A stretch of DNA of 64,000 bases from an uncultured bacterium (GTDB lineage Bacteria; Verrucomicrobiota; Lentisphaeria; Victivallales; UBA1829). The position numbers and the translations under genes are program-made. The notes beneath the pieces were generated by a model. That model saw only the letters and a list, made by a program, of their open reading frames with translations, ran no database searches and had not been told where the DNA came from. Shown here in pieces: positions 41,540-50,878 of this stretch (positions are counted from its first letter, which is position 1; every line of letters begins with the position of its first letter). Location of the stretch: contig CACYZF010000004.1 of assembly GCA_902778895.1 (NCBI GenBank), positions 133,821 to 197,820 of the forward strand, given 5' to 3'.

Positions 41540-42261
41540 GAACCGGTTCCTTCCCTGCGGAGTTTCACGAGCGTACGGCAGAGCTCCAGGTCGGGACGGT
41601 ACGTGATCTTCGGATTCGGGAATTCGTGTTCGACGGGGAACACGCGGACCGGGGAGAATCGTTCCATGACCTGTGCATCGTCGGTGAAAACTTCGCCGGA
41701 CGCGGCGGCGAGGCGGTAGGCGTTCAGAAGCGCATCGAACCGGAAGACCTGCGGCGTTTCCGCCATACGGAGTTCATCGCGCGGGACGGTCTCGCCGAGG
41801 AATCCGTCCGGGGTGATGCGTTTCACCGTTTCGGCGACTTTGCGGCACGCCATGGCGCCGCCATAAGTCCGCGCGGCATCCAGACACGCCAGCAGGAGTT
41901 CCGGCGTAAGCATCGGGCGTCCGGCATCGTGGACCGCCGCGAGCCGGAACCGCGATTCGCCGAGTTTCGCGGCCGCTTCGAGGGCGTTCAGGACGGACAT
42001 CGTACGGGTCGCGCCGCCGTGCGTGAAATGAAGCTGTACGTCAGGAAGATATGTTTTTGCAGCGGCGCGGAAATCCGTTTCGGATGCCGCCGGCACAGAT
42101 AAAATGATGGAACCGGGCGCGAGGACGGATGCCGCCGTGCGGATCGCATGAAGAAAAACCGGGATGCCGTCAAGTTCCGCGAAAAGTTTGGAGCCGCCGC
42201 CGAACCGGATGGACGCTCCGCCCGCGGCCAGGATCAGTAATGTGTCGGAAACAGGGTTCAT
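41536..42261 (-). CDS. ispD: 2-C-methyl-D-erythritol 4-phosphate cytidylyltransferase
   Basis: 241 residues. The nucleotide-binding opening LLILAAGGASIRFGGGSKLFAELDG (in pieces) is a slightly altered GxGxRxG...K loop. GGATRTMSVLNAL, VHDAGRPMLTPELL (metal-binding D) and AETPQVFRFDALL are the family hallmarks. It forms CDP-ME in the MEP isoprenoid pathway. The R-x-G loop (ASIRFGGG) departs from the usual GSRMG but keeps Arg and Lys. Downstream of the DUF218 gene by 28 bases; overlaps the GT-C gene. Confidence 0.93.
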   Translation of the reverse strand: MNPVSDTLLILAAGGASIRFGGGSKLFAELDGIPVFLHAIRTAASVLAPGSIILSVPAASETDFRAAAKTYLPDVQLHFTHGGATRTMSVLNALEAAAKLGESRFRLAAVHDAGRPMLTPELLLACLDAARTYGGAMACRKVAETVKRITPDGFLGETVPRDELRMAETPQVFRFDALLNAYRLAAASGEVFTDDAQVMERFSPVRVFPVEHEFPNPKITYRPDLELCRTLVKLRREGTGS

Positions 42262-42289
42262 TTTTCCGCTCCTTGTCCGTTTGTGTTTT

Positions 42290-42946
42290 TCAGCGTTCGG
42301 TCGGATATTTTGCGCGACGGTTGACTGCGATGTCGAGGATTGCCTTCACGTTGGTCAGCTGTGCACGGATCGTGGATCCAAGCCATTCATCCAGATACAG
42401 TCCCGATGATATTCCCGCCTCGAATCCGATGGTCGAGATTCCGTGATGACCGGCCAGATAAAGCGCGCGTTCGCAATGGTCCCGCTGGGAGATCGTGATG
42501 AAGCCATCGTATCCGAAGACATCCCGCATGCGGAGGACGGAGTCGAGCGTGCGAAGACCTTTTCCATCGCCAATGACAGCATCTTCCGGAACTCCTCGCG
42601 CGACAAGTCCCCGCGTCATGGCGGCGATTTCGTCGTAGAACTCCTTCGGACGGCTTGCGCCGGATACGACCAGGATTTGCGCCTTGCCTGCATGAAAAAG
42701 ATCCGCCGCCGCCTGAAGCCGTCCTTCGAGTATGGGGCTGGGGCGTCCGCCGGAATACTCCGGTGTACCAAGGACCATCCCGACCTTGCAGGCCGGGATG
42801 TCGTTCACGGAGGAATAAATGCGCGCCGAAGTCCTGCCGACCAGCCATCCGGCGGTCAGAACGGCCTCCAGCGCGGCGATCAGGGCCGCCGCCGCCCAGA
42901 AGAGAACGGCTCTCCTGGTGCGGCTGATGCGGCAGACATGGCTCAT
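42290..42946 (-). CDS. SanA/YdcF-like DUF218 membrane protein
   Basis: 218 residues. One N-terminal membrane helix (AVLFWAAAALIAALEAVLTAGWLV in pieces), then the DUF218 domain: ACKVGMVLGTPEYSGGRPSPILEGRL, ILVVSGASRPKEFYDEIAAM, and TLDSVLRMRDVFGYDGFITISQRDHCERALYLA (in pieces). SanA-type proteins affect envelope permeability to vancomycin; enzymatic activity unclear. ATGA overlap with topA means translation is coupled to the topoisomerase gene. Confidence 0.88.
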   Translation of the reverse strand: MSHVCRISRTRRAVLFWAAAALIAALEAVLTAGWLVGRTSARIYSSVNDIPACKVGMVLGTPEYSGGRPSPILEGRLQAAADLFHAGKAQILVVSGASRPKEFYDEIAAMTRGLVARGVPEDAVIGDGKGLRTLDSVLRMRDVFGYDGFITISQRDHCERALYLAGHHGISTIGFEAGISSGLYLDEWLGSTIRAQLTNVKAILDIAVNRRAKYPTER

Positions 42947-45492
42947 ACCGATTTCAGATTGTACTTGGCGGCCATGCGTTCCAGCGCGGCGACCTGTTTC
43001 TCGCTGAGGACTTTGCCGGAAGCGTGCTGCTTGGCGAGCGAGGCGATGAAGTCGCGGTCGCTGAACGTGCGTCCGCGGCGGACCGTGGGCTCGTTCCAGC
43101 TTTCAAACGACTTGAACGCGTTCAGCAGGGAATTGATCTGGGCTTTTGCGGCCGGATTCTGTTCCGGCGCGGGCGTCGCGGCGGCAAGATCGCCTTCAGG
43201 GAACTGTCCTGGGTATTTGCGGATGACGCGGGTGAGCGCGGCGATCTGCTTGGCGCTGAGGGTCTTGCCCGCCTTGTACTGCTTGCGGAGGGATTCCACG
43301 AACGCCGCATCGTCGTACACGCGGCCGCGGATGCGTTCGGCTTTGTTCCATTTGACCTTTTCCGCCGCCTGGAAAACGGCCTCCAGACGCGGATCCGCCT
43401 CGAACTTCGGTTCTTCGACCTGGACGGCCTGACGTTCCCTGATCGCCTGCAGATGGGCGTTCAGCTTCGCCTGAGCTTCATCCAGTTCGCCGGTAAATCC
43501 GTACTTCGCGGCGGCTTCCTCCAGACCGGGGAGCTTGTCGCGGTATTTCGCCGCGATGGAGAGGAGGGCATTCCACTGCTTGACCGTGACCGGGACGCCG
43601 GACTGTTTTTTGGAGACGACCGAGTTGAAGAAGGTCTTTTCGTTGAACGGGCGCTTCGCACCGGGCTGCGCGACCGGTTTTTCCCAGCCCTGGAAACCGG
43701 CGAGGATGCCGATGAGCGCGGCGGCTTTGCCGTCGTCCGGGGCGTCGGCGAACTTCGCGCCCTTCAGCCATTCGGAGAAGACGCCGTAGAAATCGCGGAG
43801 CATGGCGGTCCATTCGACTTCGCCGTCCTCCACATTGTCGAGCTTCTTTTCCATGTCGGCGGTGAATCCGACCTGGAAGAGTTCGGGGAGCGACTTCACG
43901 AGGTAATCGTTCACGCGGAATCCGAGTTCGGTCGGGATGAGTTTGCCTTTTTCGCGGTTCACGTACTTGCGGACCTGGATGGTGTTCACGATCGTGGCGT
44001 ACGTGGACGGACGACCGATGCCGTTGGATTCGAGCTCCTTGATGAGCGTGGCTTCGGAGTAGCGCGGAGCAGGTTCGGTGAATTTCTGTTCGGGCTTGCA
44101 TCCGGCGAGATCGCATTTTATGCCGGTGCGGAGCATGCCGAGGAGTTCGGGATCGGGAGCGGATTCGTCCTGGTCGTCTTCGGCCGTGTGCGTTTCGTCC
44201 TTGACGTTGTAGACGGCGAGGAATCCGGGGAACTTGGTCACGGTCGCGGAGGAGCGGAACGAGAAGACGTGCGGCGCGGGCTCGGCGTTTTCTACCGTGA
44301 CGGTGGTCGTTTCGAGCAGAGCGGGGTTCATCTGGCACGCCACGAAACGGCGCCAGATCAGCGTGTAGAGTTTCAGCTGGGCCGGATTCAGGAACGGGCG
44401 GAGCTTGTCCGGAGTCAGGTTGACGTCGGTCGGACGGATCGCTTCGTGCGCTGCCTGCGCGTTCGCCTTGGATTTGTAAATGTTGGGTTTCTGCGGGACG
44501 TAGTCCGGGCCGAACGTCGCCTCAATGTAGGCGCGGCATGCGGCCTGCGCTTCGATCGCAATGTTCACCGCGTCGGTTCTCATGTAGGTGATGAGGCCGA
44601 CGGGGCCGTTGTCGAGCGTGATGCCTTCATAAAGCTGCTGCGCGGTCTGCATGGTCTGGTTCGCGGTGAATCCCATCGCGGAGCTGGCGGCCTGCTGGAG
44701 CGTGCTGGTGATGAACGGCGGCGGAGCGAACTTGCGGCGGGGCGAGGTCTCCAGGTCGGCGATATGCCACACGGAGGCGTCGCTAATGAGCTTGTGCAGG
44801 GCATCTGCCTGCTCCTTGTTGGGGACGTCGGCGTTCCTGCCGTCGACCTTCGCGAGCTTTGCGCGGAAGGAACGGCCCGGAGCGGTTTCCGGATGGAACA
44901 GCGCCTCAAAGATCCAGTATTCCTTCGGGATGAACGCCAGGATCTCGCGTTCGCGTTCGCAGACCAGGCGGAGCGCCACGGACTGCACGCGGCCTGCGCT
45001 GATGCCGCGTTCGATGCGGGACCACAGCAGCGGGCTGATCTGGTAGCCGACGATACGGTCGAGCACACGGCGCGCTTGCTGGGCGTCCACGCGGTTCATG
45101 TCGATTTCGCCGGGAGACTGGAACGCGCGGTTGATGGCGCTGCGGGTGATCTCGTGGAAGGAGACGCGGTGGAAATGCGCCTTCTTGTTGATCTTGCGCA
45201 GGACTTCCTGCAGATGCCACGCGATGGCTTCCCCTTCGCGGTCAGGGTCCGATGCCAGATAGATGTCGATGGCGTTCTTTGCGGCGGTCTTGAGTTCGCC
45301 GAGATTGTGGCCGCGCGCCTTGCTCTCTTCGTACTGCGGCGCGAAGTTGTGTTCGATATCCACGCCGAACGAGTTTTCGGGCAGGTCGCGGATATGGCCC
45401 ATCGAGGCCTTGATGATGTATTCGGACGGCAGGATGCGTCCGATCGTACGCGCTTTCGCGGGAGATTCCACGATAACCAGTTGTTTGCTCAT
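42943..45492 (-). CDS. topA: DNA topoisomerase I with non-zinc C-terminal repeats
   Basis: 849 residues. The Toprim domain (LVIVESPAKARTIGRIL, ASDPDREGEAIAWHL) and the type IA core (DAQQARRVLDRIVGYQISPLLW in pieces) are complete. The catalytic tyrosine is Y303 in GLITYMRTDAVN. AHEAIRPTDVNL and RYSEATLIKELESNGIGRPSTYATI (in pieces) follow. Relaxes negative supercoils. The usual C-terminal zinc fingers are absent. Residues about 586-849 instead hold three related units of about 65-70 residues, each with an aromatic W/F region, GR-F/Y-D/E...F..S-L/V and KQ...G..-S.KQ..AL......KY. First gene of topA-DUF218-ispD-GT-C. Confidence 0.95.
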   Translation of the reverse strand: MSKQLVIVESPAKARTIGRILPSEYIIKASMGHIRDLPENSFGVDIEHNFAPQYEESKARGHNLGELKTAAKNAIDIYLASDPDREGEAIAWHLQEVLRKINKKAHFHRVSFHEITRSAINRAFQSPGEIDMNRVDAQQARRVLDRIVGYQISPLLWSRIERGISAGRVQSVALRLVCEREREILAFIPKEYWIFEALFHPETAPGRSFRAKLAKVDGRNADVPNKEQADALHKLISDASVWHIADLETSPRRKFAPPPFITSTLQQAASSAMGFTANQTMQTAQQLYEGITLDNGPVGLITYMRTDAVNIAIEAQAACRAYIEATFGPDYVPQKPNIYKSKANAQAAHEAIRPTDVNLTPDKLRPFLNPAQLKLYTLIWRRFVACQMNPALLETTTVTVENAEPAPHVFSFRSSATVTKFPGFLAVYNVKDETHTAEDDQDESAPDPELLGMLRTGIKCDLAGCKPEQKFTEPAPRYSEATLIKELESNGIGRPSTYATIVNTIQVRKYVNREKGKLIPTELGFRVNDYLVKSLPELFQVGFTADMEKKLDNVEDGEVEWTAMLRDFYGVFSEWLKGAKFADAPDDGKAAALIGILAGFQGWEKPVAQPGAKRPFNEKTFFNSVVSKKQSGVPVTVKQWNALLSIAAKYRDKLPGLEEAAAKYGFTGELDEAQAKLNAHLQAIRERQAVQVEEPKFEADPRLEAVFQAAEKVKWNKAERIRGRVYDDAAFVESLRKQYKAGKTLSAKQIAALTRVIRKYPGQFPEGDLAAATPAPEQNPAAKAQINSLLNAFKSFESWNEPTVRRGRTFSDRDFIASLAKQHASGKVLSEKQVAALERMAAKYNLKSV

Positions 45493-45580
45493 GCTGTATA
45501 CTCCGGGAAATGCCGGAAAACCATACGGTTTTTCCTTGTTCCGCTCCGGTTCCGGCAGGGTTGCTTTTGCCTATTCTATT

Positions 45581-45609
45581 AATATAGCGACAGTCCCCGC
45601 GAATGTCAA
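45581..45609 (-). promoter_or_regulatory. topA promoter
   Basis: On the minus strand TTGACA (45609-45604), 17 bp, TATATT (45586-45581) followed by AATAGAA. One of the best matches in the window; about 90 bases before topA. Confidence 0.8.
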
Positions 45610-45655
45610 GCGCAAAACATAAAAGAACGTTCCTTTTATCAATAGGAAAAGGAAA

Positions 45656-45739
45656 CGGAGCTAAAGCTCCGCATGACGGAAAAAACTGGCCGGGGAGGCG
45701 ATGCCTCCACTGATATAGTGCCGGGCTGCGCTCCGGCAC
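45656..45739. terminator. Cluster of three hairpins after the Bat-like operon
   Basis: Three perfect stems in 84 bases: CGGAGC/GCTCCG (45656-45671), GGAGGC/GCCTCC (45694-45708) and GTGCCGG/CCGGCAC (45718-45739). On the minus strand a T6 run (complement of 45680-45685) follows the middle one, which probably ends the vWA-gene transcript. Confidence 0.6.
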
Positions 45740-45747
45740 AGGCTTTG

Positions 45748-46788
45748 TCAGGGCAGCCGCAGACAGACGGTCTGGCGGAGGCAGAACCCGAGCATGATGA
45801 AACCGAGTCCGAACCAGCAGAAATACGGGTAGAGTTCGCGCCAGTTGACGACGACGGGCTGTTCCACACTCGTTTTCTCCAGTTTGTTGATCTCGTCCAT
45901 GGCCTGCGCCATTCCTTTTGCGTCGGCGGCGCGGTAATAATGCCCCCCGGTCATGTCCGCGAGTTCACGCAGCAGCGGCTCGTCGAATTCGTCCGGGTAA
46001 TTCTGAAGGATGACGCCGCCGAGAAGGCTCTGCATGGGGATGCGTGCGCGGGGGGACCCGATTCCGACCGTATAGATCGTGATGTCGAACGTGTCCGCGA
46101 GCTTGCCCGCGTCGCGCGGCGAGATCTGGCCGTTGACCGTGTTCGAACCGTCTGTGAAGAGCACCAGGATGCGGCTTTTCGCGTCGGAGCTCTTCAGTCG
46201 TTTCACGGCGCTGGCGATCGGGGCGGCGATCCCGGTCCCGTCGCCGATCTGCCGAGAGGAAAGACGTTCCAGGTTGACGAGCAGGAAGGCATGGTCGAGC
46301 GTGGGCGGGCAAACCACATAGGGCATGCTGGCGAACACGATGAGGCCGATGCGGTCGTTCGGACGATCCTCGATGAACCGGGCGATCTCCTCCTTGGCTG
46401 TCTCGACGCGGTTTTTGAGCGTGCCGCGCTGGATTAGCCCGATGATCTGCGTGTCGGTGAGATGGTCCGCGGGCGGGTCGTATGCCTCCATGCTCGGCGA
46501 CAGGTCGAACGCGATCATGATGTCGATGCCGTCCGCTTTCGAGCGGATTTCCTCGATGCCTTCGCGGGGCTGCGCCAGTGCCACGATCATGGCCGCGCCG
46601 CCAAGTGCGAAGAGCACGAACGGGATCAGCTTGCGCCAGTTCATACGGCGGCCTTTCTTGCCCGCCGCGCGCCGGAACGGCGCCAGGCCGGGGACGCGGA
46701 TCGACGGCGCATGGAGAGTCCAGGCGAAATACAGCACCGCCGCGTACGGGATGAACAGCAGAAGCAGCCAGGGATATTCGAGTTTCAT
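45748..46788 (-). CDS. von Willebrand factor A domain membrane protein (BatA-like)
   Basis: 346 residues. Two N-terminal membrane helices, a vWA domain and one C-terminal helix, the BatA layout. The MIDAS metal site is intact: FDLSPSME (DxSxS), with the Thr and Asp positions in GTGIAAPIASAVKR and LVLFTDGSNT. The domain faces the periplasm. In Bacteroides-type Bat operons these proteins aid oxidative-stress tolerance or assemble a MoxR-linked complex. Overlaps the upstream gene by four bases; last gene of the operon. Confidence 0.9.
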   Translation of the reverse strand: MKLEYPWLLLLFIPYAAVLYFAWTLHAPSIRVPGLAPFRRAAGKKGRRMNWRKLIPFVLFALGGAAMIVALAQPREGIEEIRSKADGIDIMIAFDLSPSMEAYDPPADHLTDTQIIGLIQRGTLKNRVETAKEEIARFIEDRPNDRIGLIVFASMPYVVCPPTLDHAFLLVNLERLSSRQIGDGTGIAAPIASAVKRLKSSDAKSRILVLFTDGSNTVNGQISPRDAGKLADTFDITIYTVGIGSPRARIPMQSLLGGVILQNYPDEFDEPLLRELADMTGGHYYRAADAKGMAQAMDEINKLEKTSVEQPVVVNWRELYPYFCWFGLGFIMLGFCLRQTVCLRLP

Positions 46789-47801
46789 TTGCGGTCTCCC
46801 TCCTGATTGTCCGGCAGAACATCCTCACGCGGGGTCGTGCCGGAGACGAGTTCCTCCGCCTTTTCGGACGCCTGTTCGAAGAGGTGCGGATCGGCGGGCA
46901 TGCGCGCGAATTTCACCATGTCGGCGGACGCCAGGAACGAACGCAGGAACTTGCGGTCCTTGTCCTCCAGCAGGCGGTCGCTGCGTTCCAGGTCCGCGAG
47001 GAATTCCGCCGTGGTCTGGCGTTCGGCGCGCAGGTGGAACCGTGCCTCGAGATAATGCCTGACGATGTCGGTGAGTCCGGCGATGGCGAGTTCGGGCGAC
47101 GCCATGCCGCCGCGGACCTGCGCCCTGAGCATCTGGATCGCCTCCAGGGCATTGTCCCAGATCGTCTTGACGTGTTTGGCGGCTTCGCGTTTCCTGCGCA
47201 CCAGAAGTGCCCAGACGGCCAGCGAAACGAGGATGATGCCCGCCGCGATGATGCCCGCGGTCAGCCACGACATCGTTTTGTCGTGCGTTTCGATGCGCGG
47301 CGCGAGCGAAAGTTCCGTGCCGTTATCGTCCAGCGGCAATGCCAGATCGGCGACCTTCAGTTCGGGCAGGGGCGTTTCGATGCTCTTGCCTGCGAAGAAT
47401 TCGGCCAGGACCGATCCTCCGCCGGATTCCCCGCCGCGGTAGGCCTGAAGCGGGATCACGAGCGTCCAGTCGGAGTATCCCCAGCGGATGCGCGAACGGT
47501 GAAACGCCGGATCCGAGGTCAGTTGAAGATTATTGCCAGGTTCGGCGGCGGCGAGCTTGAACGAGTCGGACCACGGCAGACGGTATTTCAGGACCGCGTT
47601 GAAGCGCATCCCGATGGCGGGTTCCTTGCCCTCGAACTCGTAGACCGGTTCGCCGAGCAGGACCGGATCGGCGGCCTCCTTCGCGGACATGTGCCAGCGG
47701 ACTGCGACCGCAATGCCCGCGGCGATCAGGATCAGCAGGACTCCGCCGAGAATGACGGGGAGCATCCGGAACCAGGTCTTTTCAATCAGTCTTGATCTCA
47801 T
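46785..47801 (-). CDS. DUF4381/BatD-like membrane protein
   Basis: 338 residues. An N-terminal membrane helix (LPVILGGVLLILIAAGIAVAV), a beta-rich periplasmic part of about 150 residues, a second helix (LTAGIIAAGIILVSLAVWALLV) and a cytoplasmic helical C-terminus that includes LTDIVRHYLEARFHLRAERQTTAEFL (in pieces), a stretch typical of DUF4381/BatD partners of vWA proteins. Likely the scaffold between the periplasmic vWA protein and the cytoplasmic MoxR/DUF58 pair. Starts nine bases after the DUF58 gene stop. Confidence 0.75.
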   Translation of the reverse strand: MRSRLIEKTWFRMLPVILGGVLLILIAAGIAVAVRWHMSAKEAADPVLLGEPVYEFEGKEPAIGMRFNAVLKYRLPWSDSFKLAAAEPGNNLQLTSDPAFHRSRIRWGYSDWTLVIPLQAYRGGESGGGSVLAEFFAGKSIETPLPELKVADLALPLDDNGTELSLAPRIETHDKTMSWLTAGIIAAGIILVSLAVWALLVRRKREAAKHVKTIWDNALEAIQMLRAQVRGGMASPELAIAGLTDIVRHYLEARFHLRAERQTTAEFLADLERSDRLLEDKDRKFLRSFLASADMVKFARMPADPHLFEQASEKAEELVSGTTPREDVLPDNQEGDRK

Positions 47802-47810
47802 AATCGGGTG

Positions 47811-48695
47811 TTACCCCCTGGATTTGCGTTTGCCGCGCTTCTGGAAGAATCCCATCAGCGGTTTTACGATGTCGCCCGTGCACGGCAGTTCGATCAGGTC
47901 GACTTTCGCCTGACGGCAGTTCTCTTCCAGCTGGCGGCCGAACAGTTCCTGCGCGGCGGCGTAACGCGTGGCGGCCATCCTGCTGCCGGGGAACGCGAAC
48001 GTCGCGCCGGTTTCGGCGTCCTCAAGTTCGAGCGCGGCGGCGGCCGGAAGGGCGGTCTCCAGCGAATCCACCACGCGGATGGCCGCCAGGTCATGCCTGC
48101 GGTTCAGGATCCGCAGCGGTTTCCAGAAATCCCTCTCGTCCATGAAGTCGCTGATGAGGAAGATCACGGTCTTCTTTTTCAGAGTGCGGCTGAGCGATTC
48201 GAGCGCGGCGGCGATGTTCGTTCCGCGCCCGCGCGGGCGTGTGGCCACCAGGTCGCGGATCACGCGCATCACGTGGGCGCGGCCCGAACGCGGCGGGATG
48301 TAGGATTCCACGCGGTCGGAGAAGAGCAGCAGCCCGACCTTGTCGTTGTTGCGGATGGCGCTGAATGCGAGGAGGGCGGCGGTCTCCGCCATCTTGTCGC
48401 GCTTGTCGTCCTCGGCGGACCCGAAGAGCGTGGAGGACGAGATGTCGACCGCGATGATCACGGTCAGCTCGCGCTCCTCGACATATTTCTTGATATGCGC
48501 GACGCCCGTGCGGGCGGTAACGTTCCAGTCGATGTCGCGGACGTCGTCGCCCTCGGTGTACGTGCGGACTTCGCTGAACTCGATACCGCGTCCGCGGTAC
48601 ACGCTGCGGTATGCGCCGCCGGTCATCTCCTCGACGACTTTGCGCGTTTTGATTTCGATTTTCCGGATCCTGGCGAGCAGGTCTCTGGTCAACAT
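47811..48695 (-). CDS. DUF58 (vWA-like) protein
   Basis: 294 residues. Hallmark DUF58 block YRSVYRGRGIEFSEVRTYTEGDDVRDIDWNVTART (in pieces), followed by a vWA-like fold with VDISSST as the metal-binding DxSxS and LISDFMDE later. Cytoplasmic. DUF58 proteins always accompany MoxR ATPases and are thought to be their substrate or adaptor. Second gene of the operon, 64 bases after moxR. Confidence 0.92.
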   Translation of the reverse strand: MLTRDLLARIRKIEIKTRKVVEEMTGGAYRSVYRGRGIEFSEVRTYTEGDDVRDIDWNVTARTGVAHIKKYVEERELTVIIAVDISSSTLFGSAEDDKRDKMAETAALLAFSAIRNNDKVGLLLFSDRVESYIPPRSGRAHVMRVIRDLVATRPRGRGTNIAAALESLSRTLKKKTVIFLISDFMDERDFWKPLRILNRRHDLAAIRVVDSLETALPAAAALELEDAETGATFAFPGSRMAATRYAAAQELFGRQLEENCRQAKVDLIELPCTGDIVKPLMGFFQKRGKRKSRG

Positions 48696-48759
48696 GGGAT
48701 GAGCCTCGCTGAATTGCTGTGAATCTGCGACGGGAAAACGTACTGAAGACGGATGCGGA

Positions 48760-49782
48760 CTACGGCGTGCGGAGTTCGTTCAGAATGCGTTCGATGAGGT
48801 TGTCCGCGTCGAGCCCTTCCGCCTCGGCTTCGTAGCTGAGGATCAGGCGGTGACGCAGCACGTCCGGCGCGAGCGCCTTCACGTCCTGCGGGATCACGTA
48901 GGCGCGGCCTTCCAGGAACGCCGCGCCCTTTGCCGCGAGGGCCAGTGCGATGCCTGCGCGCGGCGACGCGCCGAACTGCACCAGCTCGGCGAGTTCGCCC
49001 AGCTTCACGCCGTTCTGGCGGCTGGAAAGCTCCGCGTGGTGCTTCGGACGCGTCGCGATCACGATGTCGAGGATGTATTCGAGTATCTTTTCATCCATGT
49101 AGACTTTATCGACCCATTCGCGGGCGTTCTCGATGTCGGAGAGTTTCGCCACGGCCATTGCGCGCAGATTTGTTTCCGGATGCGCCATGCGGTCGATCAC
49201 GGAGCGTTCCGCCTCGCGGGTCGGATAGTCGACCTTCAGCTTGAACATGAAGCGGTCGACCTGGGCTTCCGGCAGCGGATACGTGCCTTCCTGCTCGATC
49301 GGGTTCTGGGTGGCGAGGACCAGGAACGGCGACGGCATGGGGATGGTCTCCCCGGAGATGGTCGCCTGGCGTTCCTGCATGCACTCCAGAAGCGCGCTCT
49401 GCACTTTCGACGGTGCGCGGTTGATCTCGTCGGCGAGGACCAGATTCGCGAAGACCGGACCCTTCTTGACCGAGAACGTGTGGTCGTTCTGGTTGTAGAT
49501 CGTGGTGCCGACCACGTCCGAGGGCAGCAGGTCCGGCGTGAACTGGATACGGGAGAACGCGCCGTCCATGGCCTGCGCCACCGTCTTCACCAGCAGCGTC
49601 TTCGCCAGACCCGGGACGCCTTCCAGCAGCAGATGCCCGTTCGCGATCAGCGACAGCAGCACGCGGTCGACCAGATATTCCTGCCCCGCCACGATGCGTC
49701 CGATTTCAGTGCGGAGCGGACGGATGAACGCTGACGCGTCCGAGATTCTGCTTTGCAGTTCCTGAAGTTCTTCCTGTCTCAT
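48760..49782 (-). CDS. MoxR-family AAA+ ATPase
   Basis: 340 residues. Walker A GVPGLAKT (the MoxR form), Walker B LVLADEINRAPSKVQSALLECMQE (in pieces), sensor 1 ATQNP with IEQEGTYPLPEAQVDRF, and the C-terminal lid helical domain. MoxR proteins act as chaperones that assemble or activate vWA-domain partners. First gene of the moxR-DUF58-DUF4381-vWA operon. GAGGAG ribosome site. Confidence 0.95.
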   Translation of the reverse strand: MRQEELQELQSRISDASAFIRPLRTEIGRIVAGQEYLVDRVLLSLIANGHLLLEGVPGLAKTLLVKTVAQAMDGAFSRIQFTPDLLPSDVVGTTIYNQNDHTFSVKKGPVFANLVLADEINRAPSKVQSALLECMQERQATISGETIPMPSPFLVLATQNPIEQEGTYPLPEAQVDRFMFKLKVDYPTREAERSVIDRMAHPETNLRAMAVAKLSDIENAREWVDKVYMDEKILEYILDIVIATRPKHHAELSSRQNGVKLGELAELVQFGASPRAGIALALAAKGAAFLEGRAYVIPQDVKALAPDVLRHRLILSYEAEAEGLDADNLIERILNELRTP

Positions 49783-50123
49783 GCCAAGTTATCTCCTCAA
49801 AAATGGGTCGGTGTTGATGATCTGTATCGGAATCCGCGCCGGAGGTCCGCCGGTCCGGTTCATCGGCTTGCGGAAGTACCTTCGACATCGCTTATAGACA
49901 CCGTTTTTCCGGAAAAGTTCCCGGTTTTTTACAGGTCGCCTCACAAAAAAAGACAACTTATTCGCTTCTGTTGCTTTTGAACTTGAATTGAAAGTTTTTG
50001 ATTTCTTTTTTGAAAGATACTTGAAACTTTTTTCAAACGGTGTATAGTGATATGCATCATCTTGCATTCTCTGCCAACACCGTGCTTTTCCATTTCAAAA
50101 AGCGATAACAAGGAGAGCCAGCC
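49783..50123. other. 341-bp divergent intergenic region between moxR and the S24-like gene
   Basis: No gene seen. It holds the S24-like gene's promoter and inverted repeat (50021-50048) and AT-rich sequence with repeated TTGAA-type words (49983-50026). I could not find a convincing minus-strand promoter for moxR; TTGTCT...TGTAAA near 49950 is the best weak candidate. Confidence 0.6.
50021..50048 (+). promoter_or_regulatory. Promoter of the S24-like regulator with inverted-repeat operator
   Basis: TTGAAA (50021-50026), 16 bp, TATAGT (50043-50048). TTGAAA and TTTCAA (50031-50036) form an inverted repeat over the -35 region with a 4-bp gap; another TTGAAA word lies 11 bases upstream. Suggests self-repression. 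Confidence 0.6.
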
Positions 50124-50822
50124 GTGGTCATCACCGAGTCCATTCAAAAAGCCATTCAGTCCGCGATCGCCAAATGCGGCAGCCTGCTCAGTTTCTCCCG
50201 TTCGGTCGGGGTCTCGCATACGACCGTCGCCTACTGGCTCAGTGGACGCACGCGCAAAATCAATTCCACCGTGTGGGACAATCTGCATCCCCTGATCCAG
50301 GAGTTCCTGGAGCCGGGATCGGGTGAGTCCGCCTATCCGTCCGAACCGAAAGCGGCTGGAAGCCCCGCCTACGTCCTGCACGAAAAATATCCCGGGCGGT
50401 ATGGCGCGTCGCAGAATGTGCCGGCGCCGCTGCTTCAGCTGGACGACCTGAAAGATTTCGATCCTCAGATCGACTCGATCGAGGAGATCATCCGGAAGAA
50501 ATCCAAACGCGTCGTCTCCTTCACTTCGCCGGTTCAGGCAGGTTTCTTCGCGGTCGAGATCGACAAAAAGCGCAGCGGTTTCTTCCCCGTCGGAACGCGA
50601 TTGCTGCTTCGGGGTCTGGATGCGCCCAGCGACGGTGACACGGTGCTCGTGAAGCTCCGCAACAAAAAGGAGTATCTCTTTGCTGTTTACTCCCGCAAGG
50701 ACGAGGACGTCGTACTGAAACCGCTCCGGAATGCCGCCGAGGAGCGCCGCATCCCGCGGGCGGAATTCCACAACGTCTGCTGCTGGATCGTTCCGATCCG
50801 CGAGGCGGTTCAGGTTTTCTGA
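50124..50822 (+). CDS. HTH regulator with S24/LexA-like domain lacking the catalytic dyad
   Basis: 232 residues from a GTG with AAGGAGAG upstream. N-terminal helix-turn-helix (LLSFSRSVGVSHTTVAYWLSGRTR in pieces) as in phage CI/LexA-fold repressors. A 60-residue linker leads to a C-terminal S24-like beta domain (SPVQAGFFAVEIDKKRSGFFP, GTRLLLRGLDAPSDGDTVLVKL). The usual nucleophile motif GxSM and the general-base Lys in the LexA pattern are not evident, so self-cleavage is doubtful and the domain may bind a ligand or dimerise. Lies just upstream of uxaC, but uxaC has its own promoter. Confidence 0.75.
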   Translation: MVITESIQKAIQSAIAKCGSLLSFSRSVGVSHTTVAYWLSGRTRKINSTVWDNLHPLIQEFLEPGSGESAYPSEPKAAGSPAYVLHEKYPGRYGASQNVPAPLLQLDDLKDFDPQIDSIEEIIRKKSKRVVSFTSPVQAGFFAVEIDKKRSGFFPVGTRLLLRGLDAPSDGDTVLVKLRNKKEYLFAVYSRKDEDVVLKPLRNAAEERRIPRAEFHNVCCWIVPIREAVQVF

Positions 50823-50878
50823 GTCCGGGATATTTTCCGGACAAGGTATGGAATACGCCGGGAAACATGTGTTTCCGC

